Assembly (NCBI RefSeq): GCF_030611305.1 | Contig: NZ_JAUWQB010000019.1 | Coordinates: 1 to 48,623 of the forward strand | Reading direction: 5' to 3' | DNA: 48,623 nucleotides | From: Desulfobacula sp. | Lineage (GTDB): Bacteria; Desulfobacterota; Desulfobacteria; Desulfobacterales; Desulfobacteraceae | In this document: positions 26,980 to 36,292 of the stretch, in pieces | Layout of the letters: each line of letters opens with the position of its first letter | How positions within the stretch are numbered: the first letter of the stretch is position 1 | The notes under the pieces: generated by a model | The model's input: only the letters and a program-made list of their open reading frames with translations | Told to the model about the DNA's origin: nothing | Database searches by the model: none | Translations under genes and position numbers: made by a program

Positions 26980-27378
26980 CTACCATACGTTACAAAGAAT
27001 TTCACCACCGACGTTCGCTTCAATAGCCTGTTTATCTGTCATCAATCCTTTGGATGTTGAGACTATAGATATACCCAGGCCATTTAAAACCGGCTTAATC
27101 CGTTTTGATTTATTGTAAACCCTGCAAGACGGTTTACTCACTCTTTCAATACCAAAAATTGTGGGCTGCCCTTCGGATACATATTTTAAATAGACACGGA
27201 TCATCCCTTGTGTCTCATTCTCGAGGAATTTAAAATCCTTGATGTAACCTTGTTCTTTAAGCACCCGCACCATTGCCAACTTAATTTTTGATCCGGGGAT
27301 ATCCACTTTAACAAACTCTGCCTTACCACCATTTCTAATGATTGTCAGCATGTCTGCAATTGGATCACTAATTGCCAT
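26980..27378 (-). CDS. rpsH: Small ribosomal subunit protein uS8
   Basis: Primary 16S rRNA-binding protein of 132 residues with the start SDPIADMLTIIRNGGKA and the C-terminal motif GISIVSTSKGLMTDKQA. uS8 regulates the spc cluster in some bacteria; no matching leader was identified here. Confidence 0.98.
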   Translation of the reverse strand: MAISDPIADMLTIIRNGGKAEFVKVDIPGSKIKLAMVRVLKEQGYIKDFKFLENETQGMIRVYLKYVSEGQPTIFGIERVSKPSCRVYNKSKRIKPVLNGLGISIVSTSKGLMTDKQAIEANVGGEILCNVW

Positions 27379-27428
27379 TTGAAATCTCCTTAAAATCCGC
27401 TGATATAATTTTTTTTAAAATTTGTCAA

Positions 27429-27614
27429 TTACCAACTTGATTTGGTAACGCCTGGAAGCTTGCCTTCTGATGCAAGTTTCCTAAAACAAATTCTGCAAAT
27501 ACCAGCTTTTCTAATAAATGCTCTTGGTCTACCGCATAAAGGGCATCGGTTATATGCACGCACTGAAAACTTAGGTTTTCTTTGCGCCTTTGCGATTAAA
27601 GCTTTTTTAGCCAA
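27429..27614 (-). CDS. rpsZ: Small ribosomal subunit protein uS14, short zinc-binding type
   Basis: The short 61-residue form of uS14 rather than the longer zinc-free form. Two CxxC knuckles are seen, CPLCGRP and CRICFR. The start [20 protein letters not shown] is typical. It lies between rplE and rpsH. Confidence 0.97.
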   Translation of the reverse strand: MAKKALIAKAQRKPKFSVRAYNRCPLCGRPRAFIRKAGICRICFRKLASEGKLPGVTKSSW

Positions 27615-27633
27615 GCCTTCCTCCTTAAGATCC

Positions 27634-28173
27634 TTAATTTTTGAAAGGCATTCCCAACATTTTCAAGAATACTTTGCCTTCCTTATCAGTTTTAGCTGTT
27701 GTCACAATAGTAATATTAAGACCTTTGATACTGTCGGTCTTATCATAATCTATTTCAGGGAATATAATATGCTCTGTGATACCCAGGGTGTAATTACCCC
27801 TGCCGTCAAAAGCCTTTCCGGATATTCCTCTGAAGTCCCTGACACGTGGTAAAGCGATATTCACAAGTCTGTCGAAAAAATCATACATTTTTTCACTGCG
27901 CAGGGTAACCTTGCACCCGATGGGCAGGTCAGCGCGAAGTTTAAAATTTGCAATCGGTTTTTTAGCTCTTGTAATTACTGCTTTTTGACCGGCGATCAAC
28001 GCCAGTTCTGATGCTGCCGGATCAACGATCTTGGGATTTCTGACCGCCTCTCCAAGTCCCATGTTTAACACAATTTTCTCTAGCTTAGGCACCTGTAATT
28101 CATTTATATAATTAAAGGTTTCCTTAAGCTGAGGAACCACATCGTTATTGTATTTTTCCTTAAGGGTTGACAT
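27634..28173 (-). CDS. rplE: Large ribosomal subunit protein uL5
   Basis: A 5S rRNA-binding protein of 179 residues forming an intersubunit bridge. Family strings include [46 protein letters not shown] and [20 protein letters not shown]. Complete and in the standard spc order. Confidence 0.98.
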   Translation of the reverse strand: MSTLKEKYNNDVVPQLKETFNYINELQVPKLEKIVLNMGLGEAVRNPKIVDPAASELALIAGQKAVITRAKKPIANFKLRADLPIGCKVTLRSEKMYDFFDRLVNIALPRVRDFRGISGKAFDGRGNYTLGITEHIIFPEIDYDKTDSIKGLNITIVTTAKTDKEGKVFLKMLGMPFKN

Positions 28174-28194
28174 GTATTCTCTCCGCCTTTGGTC

Positions 28195-28524
28195 TTAAGA
28201 ATCTATCTGCTGATCGCATTTTTTGCAGATTCTTACCCGTTTTCCATCTTCCAATTGTTTCATTCCAATTCTCGTCGGTTTTACGCATGAGTTACACATA
28301 ACCATAAGATTAGAAATTTGAATCGGCATGGTTTTTTCCACGATACCACCTTGTGGATTTGCCTGTGTTGGTTTCTGATGAACCTTAACAACATTAATAT
28401 TTTCAACAATGACACGGTTGGTCTTTTTAACGACTTTCAGCACTTTACCGATTTTACCTTTGTCTTTGCCGGTCAGTACTTTAACCTTATCATCTTTTTT
28501 CATTCTGATTTTCATTGTTTCCAT
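28195..28524 (-). CDS. rplX: Large ribosomal subunit protein uL24
   Basis: An assembly-initiating protein of 109 residues. The KOW motif is [19 protein letters not shown]. The C-terminal half holds two CxxC pairs (CNSC and CKKC), a zinc-ribbon-like feature present in many but not all bacterial uL24. A GGAG ribosome site ten bases upstream supports ATG 28524 rather than the next ATG at 28515. Confidence 0.97.
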   Translation of the reverse strand: METMKIRMKKDDKVKVLTGKDKGKIGKVLKVVKKTNRVIVENINVVKVHQKPTQANPQGGIVEKTMPIQISNLMVMCNSCVKPTRIGMKQLEDGKRVRICKKCDQQIDS

Positions 28525-28551
28525 AAGAATTTTTCTCCAATAACCTGATAA

Positions 28552-28920
28552 TTAAAGAACATCAGGAGCCAGAGAGACGATTTTCATAAATCTTTTTGCC
28601 CTTAACTCTCTTGCCACCGGACCAAAGATACGTGTTCCAACCGGTTCATTTGATTTTGTTAAAATAACAGCTGAGTTATCATCAAATCTGATCATTGAGC
28701 CATCAAGTCTGGATATTTCCTTTTTGGTTCTGACAATCACCGCCTGAACAATGTCACCCTTCCTTACTTTTGCGTTGGGTATTGCTTCCTTAACAGAGCA
28801 AGTGATGATATCACCTATGCTGGCATATCGTCTTTTGGATCCGCCAAGTACCTTGATGCAGTACAATTCCTTTGCACCGGAGTTGTCTGCGACATTTAAT
28901 CTTGTTTCACTCTGAATCAT
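28552..28920 (-). CDS. rplN: Large ribosomal subunit protein uL14
   Basis: A 122-residue intersubunit bridge protein, first gene of the spc cluster. It has the start [39 protein letters not shown] and the end [20 protein letters not shown]. Confidence 0.98.
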   Translation of the reverse strand: MIQSETRLNVADNSGAKELYCIKVLGGSKRRYASIGDIITCSVKEAIPNAKVRKGDIVQAVIVRTKKEISRLDGSMIRFDDNSAVILTKSNEPVGTRIFGPVARELRAKRFMKIVSLAPDVL

Positions 28921-28936
28921 TTCTCAACTCCTTTAA

Positions 28937-29197
28937 TCAAACAGCTTTTTTAACGATTTCACTGACTCTGAAACGTTTAAGCTTGCTCAAAGGTCTTGTC
29001 TCGATGATTTTAACAGTATCACCGATCCTGCATTCATTTTTCCCATCATGAGCATGGTATTTTTTATACCGTTTCATGAATTTTTTATAAATCTTGTGCT
29101 GAACAAATCTTTCGATCTGAACGACTACCGATTTATCCATTTTATCTGACACGATAAGACCTATCAACTCTCTTTTATTTTTTTGAATATTTTCCAT
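28937..29197 (-). CDS. rpsQ: Small ribosomal subunit protein uS17
   Basis: An OB-fold primary rRNA-binding protein of 86 residues with [20 protein letters not shown] and the end [20 protein letters not shown]. Last gene of the S10 cluster. Confidence 0.97.
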   Translation of the reverse strand: MENIQKNKRELIGLIVSDKMDKSVVVQIERFVQHKIYKKFMKRYKKYHAHDGKNECRIGDTVKIIETRPLSKLKRFRVSEIVKKAV

Positions 29198-29214
29198 AGT
29201 AGTATCTTCGTAAA

Positions 29215-29427
29215 TTAGCTTATGTTTACGTTCATTTCCTTAGATATTGTGTAAAGCTTTGCAATATCTTTTTTGACATTTGAAAGTGTCGATGTATCCT
29301 CAAGCTGTCCAACATCGTTTTGAAAGCGGAGATTAAAAAGCTCTTTTTTTAATTCTACAAGCTTTTCTTTCATCTGGTCTGCTCCCATCTCTCTAATTTC
29401 ACCTACTTTTATTTTACTGGCTTTCAT
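29215..29427 (-). CDS. rpmC: Large ribosomal subunit protein uL29
   Basis: A 70-residue helical protein near the exit tunnel. The family motif is [19 protein letters not shown]. The charged N-terminal helix [19 protein letters not shown] is typical. Confidence 0.95.
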   Translation of the reverse strand: MKASKIKVGEIREMGADQMKEKLVELKKELFNLRFQNDVGQLEDTSTLSNVKKDIAKLYTISKEMNVNIS

Positions 29428-29433
29428 ATGTAC

Positions 29434-29841
29434 TTAGCTCCTTTCCACAAAACGGGTTTTCACGGAAAGTTTTCTGGCAGCTAGTCTCATAGCCTCTTTG
29501 GCAACCTCTTTGGGGACACCTTCCATCTCATAAAGAATCTTGCCCGGTTTCACCCTGGCAACCCAAGCATCTGTAGCACCCTTACCCTTACCCATTCTGA
29601 CTTCTGCCGGTTTTTTCGTAACAGGTTTGTCTGGAAAAAATCTAATCCAGCTTTTACCTGATCTTTTTGCATGGCGGGTTAAAGCAACCCTTGCTGCCTC
29701 AATCTGTCTCGCACTTACATATCCGCATTCAGTTGCCTGAAGGCCGAAGTCACCAAAGCTTAATTTATTACCTCTGTCTGGTGATCCCTTTGTTCTGCCA
29801 CGAAACTGTTTCCGGAATTTTACATTTTTTGGACTAAGCAT
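29434..29841 (-). CDS. rplP: Large ribosomal subunit protein uL16
   Basis: A 135-residue protein that contacts the A-site tRNA and completes the peptidyl transferase region. It begins [16 protein letters not shown] and carries [20 protein letters not shown] and the signature [20 protein letters not shown]. Confidence 0.98.
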   Translation of the reverse strand: MLSPKNVKFRKQFRGRTKGSPDRGNKLSFGDFGLQATECGYVSARQIEAARVALTRHAKRSGKSWIRFFPDKPVTKKPAEVRMGKGKGATDAWVARVKPGKILYEMEGVPKEVAKEAMRLAARKLSVKTRFVERS

Positions 29842-29864
29842 TTCTTAATTTCTCCTAATCGCCT

Positions 29865-30515
29865 CTATTTAGCCAACGCTTGTTCACCAGGATTTAATAC
29901 TTCACCCTTAAAAATAAAAGTTTTAATTCCAATGGTTCCGTATGTAGTTCTTGCTTCAGTAAAGCCGTAATCAACATCAGCCCTTAAGGTATGAAGAGGG
30001 ATGCGACCTTCTTTGTACCACTCCGTTCTTGCCATTTCAGCGCCCCCCAGTCGACCGGAACAAATAATTTTAATTCCTTTTGCTCCAAACCGCATGGCAG
30101 ACGACACACTGCGTTTCATCGCTCTTCTGAAGGCAATTCTTCTTTCCAGTTGAAGCGCAATATTCTCTGCAACCAACTGAGCATCAATTTCAGGACGTCT
30201 GACTTCTTTGATATCGATCAGCACCGCAGGATCAAGCATTTTCTCAAGTTCCTGTTTAAGCAATGCAATCTCTGATCCTTTTTTCCCGATAATAATACCA
30301 GGTCTTGCTGCAAACACTCTAAGTCGAATCTGTTTAGAAAACCGTTCTATTTCTATTTTTGAAATACCAGCGTGAAAGAGTTTCTTTTTCAAAAATTTTC
30401 TAACTTTGAAATCTTCTTCAACAAAAGAGGCATATTCTTTGCCCGCATACCATCTGGAATCCCAAGTCCTGATGATACCTAATCTAAATCCGGTTGGATG
30501 TACTTTCTGACCCAA
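29865..30515 (-). CDS. rpsC: Small ribosomal subunit protein uS3
   Basis: A 216-residue mRNA-entry protein with helicase role in the 30S head. It starts [20 protein letters not shown]. The KH domain has [13 protein letters not shown], and the C-terminal domain shows [18 protein letters not shown] and [14 protein letters not shown]. Confidence 0.98.
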   Translation of the reverse strand: MGQKVHPTGFRLGIIRTWDSRWYAGKEYASFVEEDFKVRKFLKKKLFHAGISKIEIERFSKQIRLRVFAARPGIIIGKKGSEIALLKQELEKMLDPAVLIDIKEVRRPEIDAQLVAENIALQLERRIAFRRAMKRSVSSAMRFGAKGIKIICSGRLGGAEMARTEWYKEGRIPLHTLRADVDYGFTEARTTYGTIGIKTFIFKGEVLNPGEQALAK

Positions 30516-30527
30516 GCTTATATCCTC

Positions 30528-30866
30528 CTATTTGTCAGTTTCTTCAACAATTATAGTTAAATGACTGCTTCTCTTCAAAATCCTGCTTGCTCTTCCCCTG
30601 GCTCTTGGTCTGAACCGTTTCATGGTAGGACCATGATCAACAATTATATTTTTGACAATCAGTTTATCCACATCAAGCTCATTGTTATGCTCAGCATTGG
30701 CGATAGCTGACTGCAAGGTTTTATAAATGATTCCTGCGGCTTTGAGCGGCATAAACTTTAAAAGCGTCAGGGCCTGTCCGGCGTTTTTGCCTTTTACTTC
30801 ATTAATGGGCAACCGAAGCTTAAATGGTGAAATCCTTGTATATCTTGTAGTTGCTTTAACTTCCAT
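30528..30866 (-). CDS. rplV: Large ribosomal subunit protein uL22
   Basis: A 112-residue protein lining the exit tunnel, where macrolide-resistance changes occur in other bacteria. Family strings are [18 protein letters not shown] and [19 protein letters not shown]. Complete. Confidence 0.98.
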   Translation of the reverse strand: MEVKATTRYTRISPFKLRLPINEVKGKNAGQALTLLKFMPLKAAGIIYKTLQSAIANAEHNNELDVDKLIVKNIIVDHGPTMKRFRPRARGRASRILKRSSHLTIIVEETDK

Positions 30867-30893
30867 ATCAATATCCTTTAATCAGACAAGAGA

Positions 30894-31169
30894 TTACCTC
30901 TTGGATCTTTTATCTCCCGCATGGCCCCAAAACGTTCTAGTAGGTGAAAACTCACCAAGCTTATGACCAACCATATTTTCTGAAACAAAGACGGGTATAA
31001 ATTTTTTACCGTTATGTACAGCAAATGTGATACCGACCATTTCAGGGAATATAGTGGATCTGCGTGACCAGGTTTTGATAACTTTGTTGCTTTTGGATTT
31101 AGTTGCTCCCAAAACTTTCTTTAAAAGTTGCGGTGCGATGTATGGTCCTTTTTTTAATGATCTTGGCAT
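30894..31169 (-). CDS. rpsS: Small ribosomal subunit protein uS19
   Basis: A 91-residue 30S head protein with the start [32 protein letters not shown], and the end [18 protein letters not shown]. Confidence 0.98.
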   Translation of the reverse strand: MPRSLKKGPYIAPQLLKKVLGATKSKSNKVIKTWSRRSTIFPEMVGITFAVHNGKKFIPVFVSENMVGHKLGEFSPTRTFWGHAGDKRSKR

Positions 31170-31198
31170 AATTCAACCTATTTATTTTCTCTTGGTAT

Positions 31199-32032
31199 TT
31201 ATTTTCTCTTAGCTCTTCTTTTAACAATATACTGATCGGTTCTGCTGCTCTTTCTGGTTCTCTTGCCTTTTGTCGGCACACCCCAGGGTGTACACGGCTG
31301 CCTGCCGCCTGAAGATCTTCCTTCACCACCACCCATAGGATGATCAACAGGGTTCATGGCAACACCACGGACAGACGGACGTCTTCCCATCCATCGAGAC
31401 CGACCTGCTTTACCGATCTTTACATCACCATGTTTTTCATTACCCACTCTGCCGACAGTCGCTTTGCATTTCAGGTGAATCATTCTAACCTCACCTGAAG
31501 GCAGAAGAACCTGAGCATAACTGCCTTCTTTTGCCATAAGCCGTGCATAACCACCGGCGCTTCTGGCAATCTGGCCACCCTTGTTCTGCTTCAATTCAAT
31601 ATTATGAATCCTTGTACCCGTTGGAATATTTTCAAGGGGCATGCAGTTACCCGGTTTAATATCAGCTTCCGGCCCCGTTTCCAGAATATCACCGACTTTT
31701 ATATCCAACGGTGCCAGAATATATCTTTTTTCACCATCAGCATAAACCAGAAGAGCAATCCTGGCACTCCTGTTGGGATCGTACTCAATGGCAGATACCT
31801 TTGCCGGGATACCTTCTTTATCTCTTCTAAAATCAATAATACGGTATTTCTTTTTTGCTCCGCCACCTCTATGTCTTACAGTAATTCTTCCATAGGAGTT
31901 ACGACCGGCACGTTTATTTAACTTTTTTGTCAGTCGTCTCTCAGGCTTGGTTTTGGTAATTTCTTCAAAAGAAAGGTATTCCTGAGTCCGTCTTCCGGGA
32001 GATGTCGGTTTTGTCTTAATTATTGTTGACAT
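31199..32032 (-). CDS. rplB: Large ribosomal subunit protein uL2
   Basis: A 277-residue protein near the peptidyl transferase centre. Typical motifs are [15 protein letters not shown] near the start, [16 protein letters not shown], and the essential histidine segment [20 protein letters not shown] followed by [14 protein letters not shown]. Confidence 0.98.
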   Translation of the reverse strand: MSTIIKTKPTSPGRRTQEYLSFEEITKTKPERRLTKKLNKRAGRNSYGRITVRHRGGGAKKKYRIIDFRRDKEGIPAKVSAIEYDPNRSARIALLVYADGEKRYILAPLDIKVGDILETGPEADIKPGNCMPLENIPTGTRIHNIELKQNKGGQIARSAGGYARLMAKEGSYAQVLLPSGEVRMIHLKCKATVGRVGNEKHGDVKIGKAGRSRWMGRRPSVRGVAMNPVDHPMGGGEGRSSGGRQPCTPWGVPTKGKRTRKSSRTDQYIVKRRAKRK

Positions 32033-32046
32033 ATATAACCTCTTTA

Positions 32047-32334
32047 TTAAACACCTTCAAAAAAATCAATTCTTTGTCCTGGCATCAATGTAATTATCGC
32101 TTTTTTCCAGTTTTTTCTTTTGCCGATAATTCTGCCGCGCTGTTTTACTTTTCCTTTTACCTGTACAGTTCGGACCTGCTTTACCTTGGTATTGAAATTT
32201 TTCTCAACAGCATTCTTGATTTCAACCCGGTTGGCTCTTTTGTCGACTTTAAGCGTCACCTGATTGTGCAATTCTTTTTGAAGGGTTGTTTTTTCAGTAA
32301 CCACAGGGCCTCTGATAATATCATATTGTTCCAT
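32047..32334 (-). CDS. rplW: Large ribosomal subunit protein uL23
   Basis: A 95-residue tunnel-exit protein that docks trigger factor and SRP. Family segments: [16 protein letters not shown] and [20 protein letters not shown]. It starts one base after the rplD stop. Confidence 0.97.
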   Translation of the reverse strand: MEQYDIIRGPVVTEKTTLQKELHNQVTLKVDKRANRVEIKNAVEKNFNTKVKQVRTVQVKGKVKQRGRIIGKRKNWKKAIITLMPGQRIDFFEGV

Positions 32335-32335
32335 C

Positions 32336-32956
32336 TTAGCTTAACCTCCCCTTAATATTATTAATGGTAGATTCTACTAGAAGAAGGTTTTTAAACTTTA
32401 AAATATCATATACATTCAGGCCCTCAGTCTTTATCACCTTGACATCCGGAATGTTTCTGGAGGAAAGCCAAAGGTTTGTATCTTCTGCATCAGAAACAAT
32501 CAGCAGATCTGAAAGCTCTAAAGTTTTGAGTACATTGGCAAATTCTCTGGTCTTAACAGCTTCAAGGTTAAAATCATCAATAATATAAATAGTATTATCT
32601 TCCGCCTTAGAACTTAACGCCATTTTCAACGCAAGCTTTCTTACCTTTTTAGGCACCTTTATGGCATAAGATCTTTGAGACGGTCCAAAAATCACTCCAC
32701 CACCCTTTCTTAAAGGGGATTTTACACTACCGGCACGTGCATTACCGGTTCCTTTCTGCCTGAAAAGCTTTCTGGTACTGCCTTTCACCATACTCCTGGT
32801 TTTACACGCAGCCGTCCCTTCCCGTTTTGCAACGAGCTGGGACCGAACGACCTGGTGAAGAACACTTGTTCTAACGGATATGTTGAAAATCTCTTCAGGA
32901 AGCTGAGTTTCAGACACTTTTTCACCTGCACTGTTTAATACATCTACAGCAGCCAT
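32336..32956 (-). CDS. rplD: Large ribosomal subunit protein uL4
   Basis: A tunnel protein of 206 residues and, in enterobacteria, the repressor of the S10 cluster. ATG 32956 is chosen because AGGAAG sits just upstream and the protein then starts [14 protein letters not shown] like its relatives; an in-frame ATG at 32968 has no ribosome site. The loop [20 protein letters not shown] and [20 protein letters not shown] are characteristic. It is preceded by an unusually long structured gap. Confidence 0.95.
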   Translation of the reverse strand: MAAVDVLNSAGEKVSETQLPEEIFNISVRTSVLHQVVRSQLVAKREGTAACKTRSMVKGSTRKLFRQKGTGNARAGSVKSPLRKGGGVIFGPSQRSYAIKVPKKVRKLALKMALSSKAEDNTIYIIDDFNLEAVKTREFANVLKTLELSDLLIVSDAEDTNLWLSSRNIPDVKVIKTEGLNVYDILKFKNLLLVESTINNIKGRLS

Positions 32957-33048
32957 ATTCTTCCTCATAAATTTTGATCAGCTATGCATCACTGCGAAAA
33001 TATTGCAATACCCATAGCCGCATTTTAGTCTTTTATAAGTTGTAAGTA

Positions 33049-33096
33049 TTGAGTTGTGAAGAACATATAACAGACATTTTTTTCTTCACTTCTCAA
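33049..33096 (-). promoter_or_regulatory. Long hairpin and possible promoter in the rplC-rplD gap
   Basis: On the minus strand TTGAG-aa-GTGAAGAA and TTCTTCAC-aa-CTCAA form a 5+8 bp stem with a symmetric two-by-two internal loop and an 18-base apical loop. No T run follows, so it is not a standard terminator. A promoter-like pair (TTGAGA, 18 bases, TGTTAT) overlaps it, with the -35 in the left arm and the -10 in the loop. Two tiny ORFs in the gap (13 and 14 codons) have no support. Confidence 0.55.
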
Positions 33097-33102
33097 GTCT
33101 CA

Positions 33103-33729
33103 CTACTTTTTATCAGTCTTTTGTACTTCCAATATTCCTGTTTTAAAACCCGGCACTGCGCCTTTCACCAACAGGAGGTTATCTTTATGCTTAATGTCTA
33201 CAATTGTGAGATTCTTTACAGTCTCTCTGTTTGTACCCATGTGGCCGGGAAGTTTCTTTCCCTTAAAAACCCTTCCAGGCCAGGCACTGTTTCCAATAGA
33301 TCCGGGTTTTCTATGATTTCTGCTACCATGTGTTTCAGGCCCACGGCTGAAACCGTGTCTTTTAATCGTACCCTGAAAACCGCGTCCTTTAGAAATTCCG
33401 GATATATTTACTTTATCACCTACGGCAAATACATCAATCCCTATGGTAGCACCGGCTTTGACATCTTCAAGGTCATTGGTTCTAAATTCCCGTAAAACAC
33501 AAAATCCTTTATCGCTAGCTTTTTTCAAATGTCCTGCCATGGGTTTGTTCAGTTTTTCAACTTTTTTCTCATCAAATCCAAGCTGAAGAGCATTATATCC
33601 ATCGGTTTCTTTTGTTTTAATCTGGGTCACAACGCAAGGGCCTGCCTGCACAACAGTAACAGGAACGAGCTTTCCATCTGAGGAAAACACATTGGTCATT
33701 CCGATTTTTTTTCCAAGTAATGCGCTCAT
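33103..33729 (-). CDS. rplC: Large ribosomal subunit protein uL3
   Basis: A 208-residue early-assembly protein. It starts [16 protein letters not shown] and has the signature region [40 protein letters not shown] and [20 protein letters not shown]. It follows rpsJ by 20 bases. Confidence 0.98.
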   Translation of the reverse strand: MSALLGKKIGMTNVFSSDGKLVPVTVVQAGPCVVTQIKTKETDGYNALQLGFDEKKVEKLNKPMAGHLKKASDKGFCVLREFRTNDLEDVKAGATIGIDVFAVGDKVNISGISKGRGFQGTIKRHGFSRGPETHGSRNHRKPGSIGNSAWPGRVFKGKKLPGHMGTNRETVKNLTIVDIKHKDNLLLVKGAVPGFKTGILEVQKTDKK

Positions 33730-33749
33730 AATTGGTTCCTGTTATTGAA

Positions 33750-34058
33750 CTATAATTTAATTTCCACGTCCACGCCCGGCGAAAGGTCGAGCTTCATTAA
33801 CGCATCAACTGTCTGCTGGGTGGGCTCCAGAATATCTAACATCCTTTTATGCGTCCTGATTTCAAACTGTTCCCGTGATTTCTTGTTCACATGGGGAGAA
33901 CGCAATACAGTAAATTTATTTATCCGTGTCGGAAGGGGTACCGGTCCAACGATTTTGGCCCCGGTTTTCCTTGCAGTATCAACGATATCTACTGAAGACT
34001 GATCAAGAAGTTTATGATCATATGCTCTGAGCCTGATCCTAATTTTAGTTTTCAACAT
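33750..34058 (-). CDS. rpsJ: Small ribosomal subunit protein uS10 (NusE)
   Basis: A 102-residue protein of the 30S head that also acts as NusE in antitermination and links polymerase-bound NusG, encoded upstream, to the ribosome. It has [37 protein letters not shown] and [12 protein letters not shown]. It starts 12 bases after the tuf stop, so S10 transcription runs on from the str cluster. Confidence 0.98.
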   Translation of the reverse strand: MLKTKIRIRLRAYDHKLLDQSSVDIVDTARKTGAKIVGPVPLPTRINKFTVLRSPHVNKKSREQFEIRTHKRMLDILEPTQQTVDALMKLDLSPGVDVEIKL

Positions 34059-34070
34059 GATCTTCCTAAC

Positions 34071-35258
34071 TTACTCTACAATTTCACCGATAACACCGGC
34101 GCCAACGGTACGGCCACCTTCCCTGATGGCAAACCTGAGCTCTTTTTCCATTGCAATGGGGTTAATCAGCTCCACATTAATGCTCGCATTATCCCCGGGC
34201 ATAATCATTTCAACGCCTTCTTCAAGCGTCAGAATACCCGTAATATCTGTTGTTCTGAAAAAGAACTGGGGTCTGTATCCACTGAAAAACGGGGTATGAC
34301 GTCCACCCTCTTCTTTGCTCAATGCATACATCTCTGCCTTGAACTTTGTATGAGGTGTAATCGTTCCGGGTTTAGCCACAACCTGGCCTCTTTCCACCTG
34401 CTCACGTTTGGTTCCACGAAGAAGTAGACCTACATTATCTCCTGCCTGACCTTCGTCAAGAAGTTTTCTGAACATCTCAACTCCGGTACATACCGTCTTG
34501 GCTGTCTCTCTGATTCCGACAATCTCAACCTCTTCACCGGTCTTAACTATACCACGGTCAATTCTTCCGGTAACAACGGTTCCACGGCCTGAAATACTGA
34601 ATACATCTTCTATGGGCATCAGGAACGGTTTTGCTGTATCTCTTTCAGGTTCCGGCACATATGAATCAAGTATGTCAAGAAGTTCCCAAATAGCCTTGGC
34701 GTCTTCACTGTCCATATCATCACTTTCAAGGGCTTTAAGCGCACTGCCTCTGATGACCGGAACCTCTGTAAACTCATAGCCTTCAAGAAGCTCTTCGAGC
34801 TCCATTTCAACCAGCTCGATCAATTCTTCATCATCCACCATGTCGCATTTGTTTAAAAATACAACTATTTTCGGAACACCCACCTGGCGGGCAAGAAGGA
34901 TATGCTCTCTTGTCTGCGGCATAGGACCGTCATCAGCACTGACTACCAGGATTGCGCCGTCCATCTGGGCTGCGCCTGTAATCATGTTCTTAATGTAGTC
35001 AGCATGGCCCGGACAATCCACATGTGCGTAGTGACGATTCTCAGTCTCATACTCTACATGGGCTGTGGCTATTGTGATACCACGCTCTCTTTCTTCAGGT
35101 GCTTTGTCAATCTCATCAAACGGAACAAACGTTGCATTGCCCTTCATCCCGCAATGCTTGGTGATTGCTGCTGTAAGCGTAGTCTTACCATGGTCAATAT
35201 GACCGATTGTTCCTATGTTCACATGCGGCTTTGTCCGCTCAAATTTCTCCTTAGCCAT
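34071..35258 (-). CDS. tuf: Elongation factor Tu, copy 1
   Basis: GTPase of 395 residues that delivers aminoacyl-tRNA to the ribosome. G1 is [14 protein letters not shown]3 is [13 protein letters not shown]4 is NKCD and G5 is in RGSALKA. Domain 2 has [13 protein letters not shown] and domain 3 [20 protein letters not shown]. It directly follows rpsG with no fusA. The last 132 bases are identical to the second copy at the window edge, with divergence starting immediately after the stop codon. Confidence 0.99.
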   Translation of the reverse strand: MAKEKFERTKPHVNIGTIGHIDHGKTTLTAAITKHCGMKGNATFVPFDEIDKAPEERERGITIATAHVEYETENRHYAHVDCPGHADYIKNMITGAAQMDGAILVVSADDGPMPQTREHILLARQVGVPKIVVFLNKCDMVDDEELIELVEMELEELLEGYEFTEVPVIRGSALKALESDDMDSEDAKAIWELLDILDSYVPEPERDTAKPFLMPIEDVFSISGRGTVVTGRIDRGIVKTGEEVEIVGIRETAKTVCTGVEMFRKLLDEGQAGDNVGLLLRGTKREQVERGQVVAKPGTITPHTKFKAEMYALSKEEGGRHTPFFSGYRPQFFFRTTDITGILTLEEGVEMIMPGDNASINVELINPIAMEKELRFAIREGGRTVGAGVIGEIVE

Positions 35259-35306
35259 CTTCTTAACTCCTCCTGTGGAATGTTATCAGGATATTCAAAA
35301 TATTAG

Positions 35307-35774
35307 TTACCATCTGAAATGTGCAAATGCCTTGTTGGCCTCTGCCATTTTGTGTGTATCTTCCTTTTTCTTCATTGCTCCGCCACGTCCGTTGCAAGCA
35401 TCAAGCAGTTCTGCAGCAAGTTTATTTGCAAATCCTTTTTCAGAACGATTACGGCTGAAGTTAATCAACCAACGAAAAGCCAGAGCTGTCTGCCTGCTGG
35501 GTTTGATATCAGTCGGCACCTGATATGTCGAACCACCGATCCTTCTGGATTTAACCTCAACTGCAGGCCTGATATTGTCAATCGCTTTTTTAAGTACGTC
35601 CAGAGCCGGCTCATCAATTTTTTCTTGTGCAATCAACAAAGCACTTGTTACTGCTTTGCGAGCTGCGTTCTTTTTCCCTTGTTTCATGACGCAGTTAACA
35701 AATTTAGCGGCAATCTTTTCTTCCGGCGTGGCATCTTTTGTTACATTATCAAGGTTGATCTCTTTTACAGCCAT
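35307..35774 (-). CDS. rpsG: Small ribosomal subunit protein uS7
   Basis: A 155-residue primary rRNA-binding protein of the 30S head and known translational repressor of the str operon in E. coli. Segments: AAKFVNCVMKQGKKNAARK, NIRPAVEVKSRRIGGSTYQV and LAFRWLINFSRNR. In most relatives fusA follows; here tuf follows after 48 bases. Confidence 0.98.
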   Translation of the reverse strand: MAVKEINLDNVTKDATPEEKIAAKFVNCVMKQGKKNAARKAVTSALLIAQEKIDEPALDVLKKAIDNIRPAVEVKSRRIGGSTYQVPTDIKPSRQTALAFRWLINFSRNRSEKGFANKLAAELLDACNGRGGAMKKKEDTHKMAEANKAFAHFRW

Positions 35775-35815
35775 TATTCATATCCACCATAACTTAAATT
35801 AAAATCTGTTAACAT

Positions 35816-36187
35816 TTATTTAGGCCTTTTTGCTCCGTATTTTGATCGACCCTGTCTTCTGTCATCAACACCTAAGGTATCAAGAGCACCCCTGACGATA
35901 TGGTAGCGAACACCCGGAAGGTCTTTTACCCTGCCGCCCCTGACCAGAACAACAGAGTGCTCCTGAAGGTTATGGCCCATACCGGGTATATATGCAGCAA
36001 TTTCCATTCCAGTAGTCAAACGAACCCTGGCCACTTTTCTCAAAGCAGAGTTAGGTTTCTTTGGAGTTGACGTGTACACTCTGGTGCAAACTCCACGCTT
36101 CTGAGGTCCGCCTTTCAAAGCAGGTGTGCTCACCTTTTTTTCTGCTTTTTTTCTACCTTTTCTAACCAACTGATTAATGGTCGGCAT
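35816..36187 (-). CDS. rpsL: Small ribosomal subunit protein uS12
   Basis: A 123-residue decoding-centre protein. It contains [18 protein letters not shown] and the aspartate/lysine region [18 protein letters not shown]. The lysines whose change gives streptomycin resistance elsewhere are unchanged. A GGAAAG site precedes ATG, and a near-consensus promoter lies 60-90 bases upstream. Confidence 0.98.
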   Translation of the reverse strand: MPTINQLVRKGRKKAEKKVSTPALKGGPQKRGVCTRVYTSTPKKPNSALRKVARVRLTTGMEIAAYIPGMGHNLQEHSVVLVRGGRVKDLPGVRYHIVRGALDTLGVDDRRQGRSKYGAKRPK

Positions 36188-36246
36188 AACTTTCCTTTAC
36201 GCTCCTTATCAAATTTAAACCATTGTCATACACGACAAAATATTTA

Positions 36247-36275
36247 ATTCTACTTTCACTTACTAAAAATGTCAA
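36247..36275 (-). promoter_or_regulatory. Near-consensus sigma-70 promoter of the str cluster
   Basis: On the minus strand a perfect TTGACA (36270-36275) is followed after exactly 17 bases by TAGAAT (36247-36252), which has five of six matches. It lies in the 105-base gap between rpoC and rpsL and would give a leader of about 50 bases. It is the best promoter visible in the window. Confidence 0.8.
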
Positions 36276-36292
36276 GTTTTTTTATTTTTAAA

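Noticed and set aside
33001-33010. TATTGCAATA palindrome in the rplC-rplD gap as an operator
   Set aside because: It is short, AT-rich and expected by chance; the nearby 15-base inverted repeat is the stronger signal.
33049-33495. 148-codon plus-strand frame over the rplC end and the rplC-rplD gap
   Set aside because: It overlaps conserved rplC in antisense and shows no ribosome site or recognisable motif.
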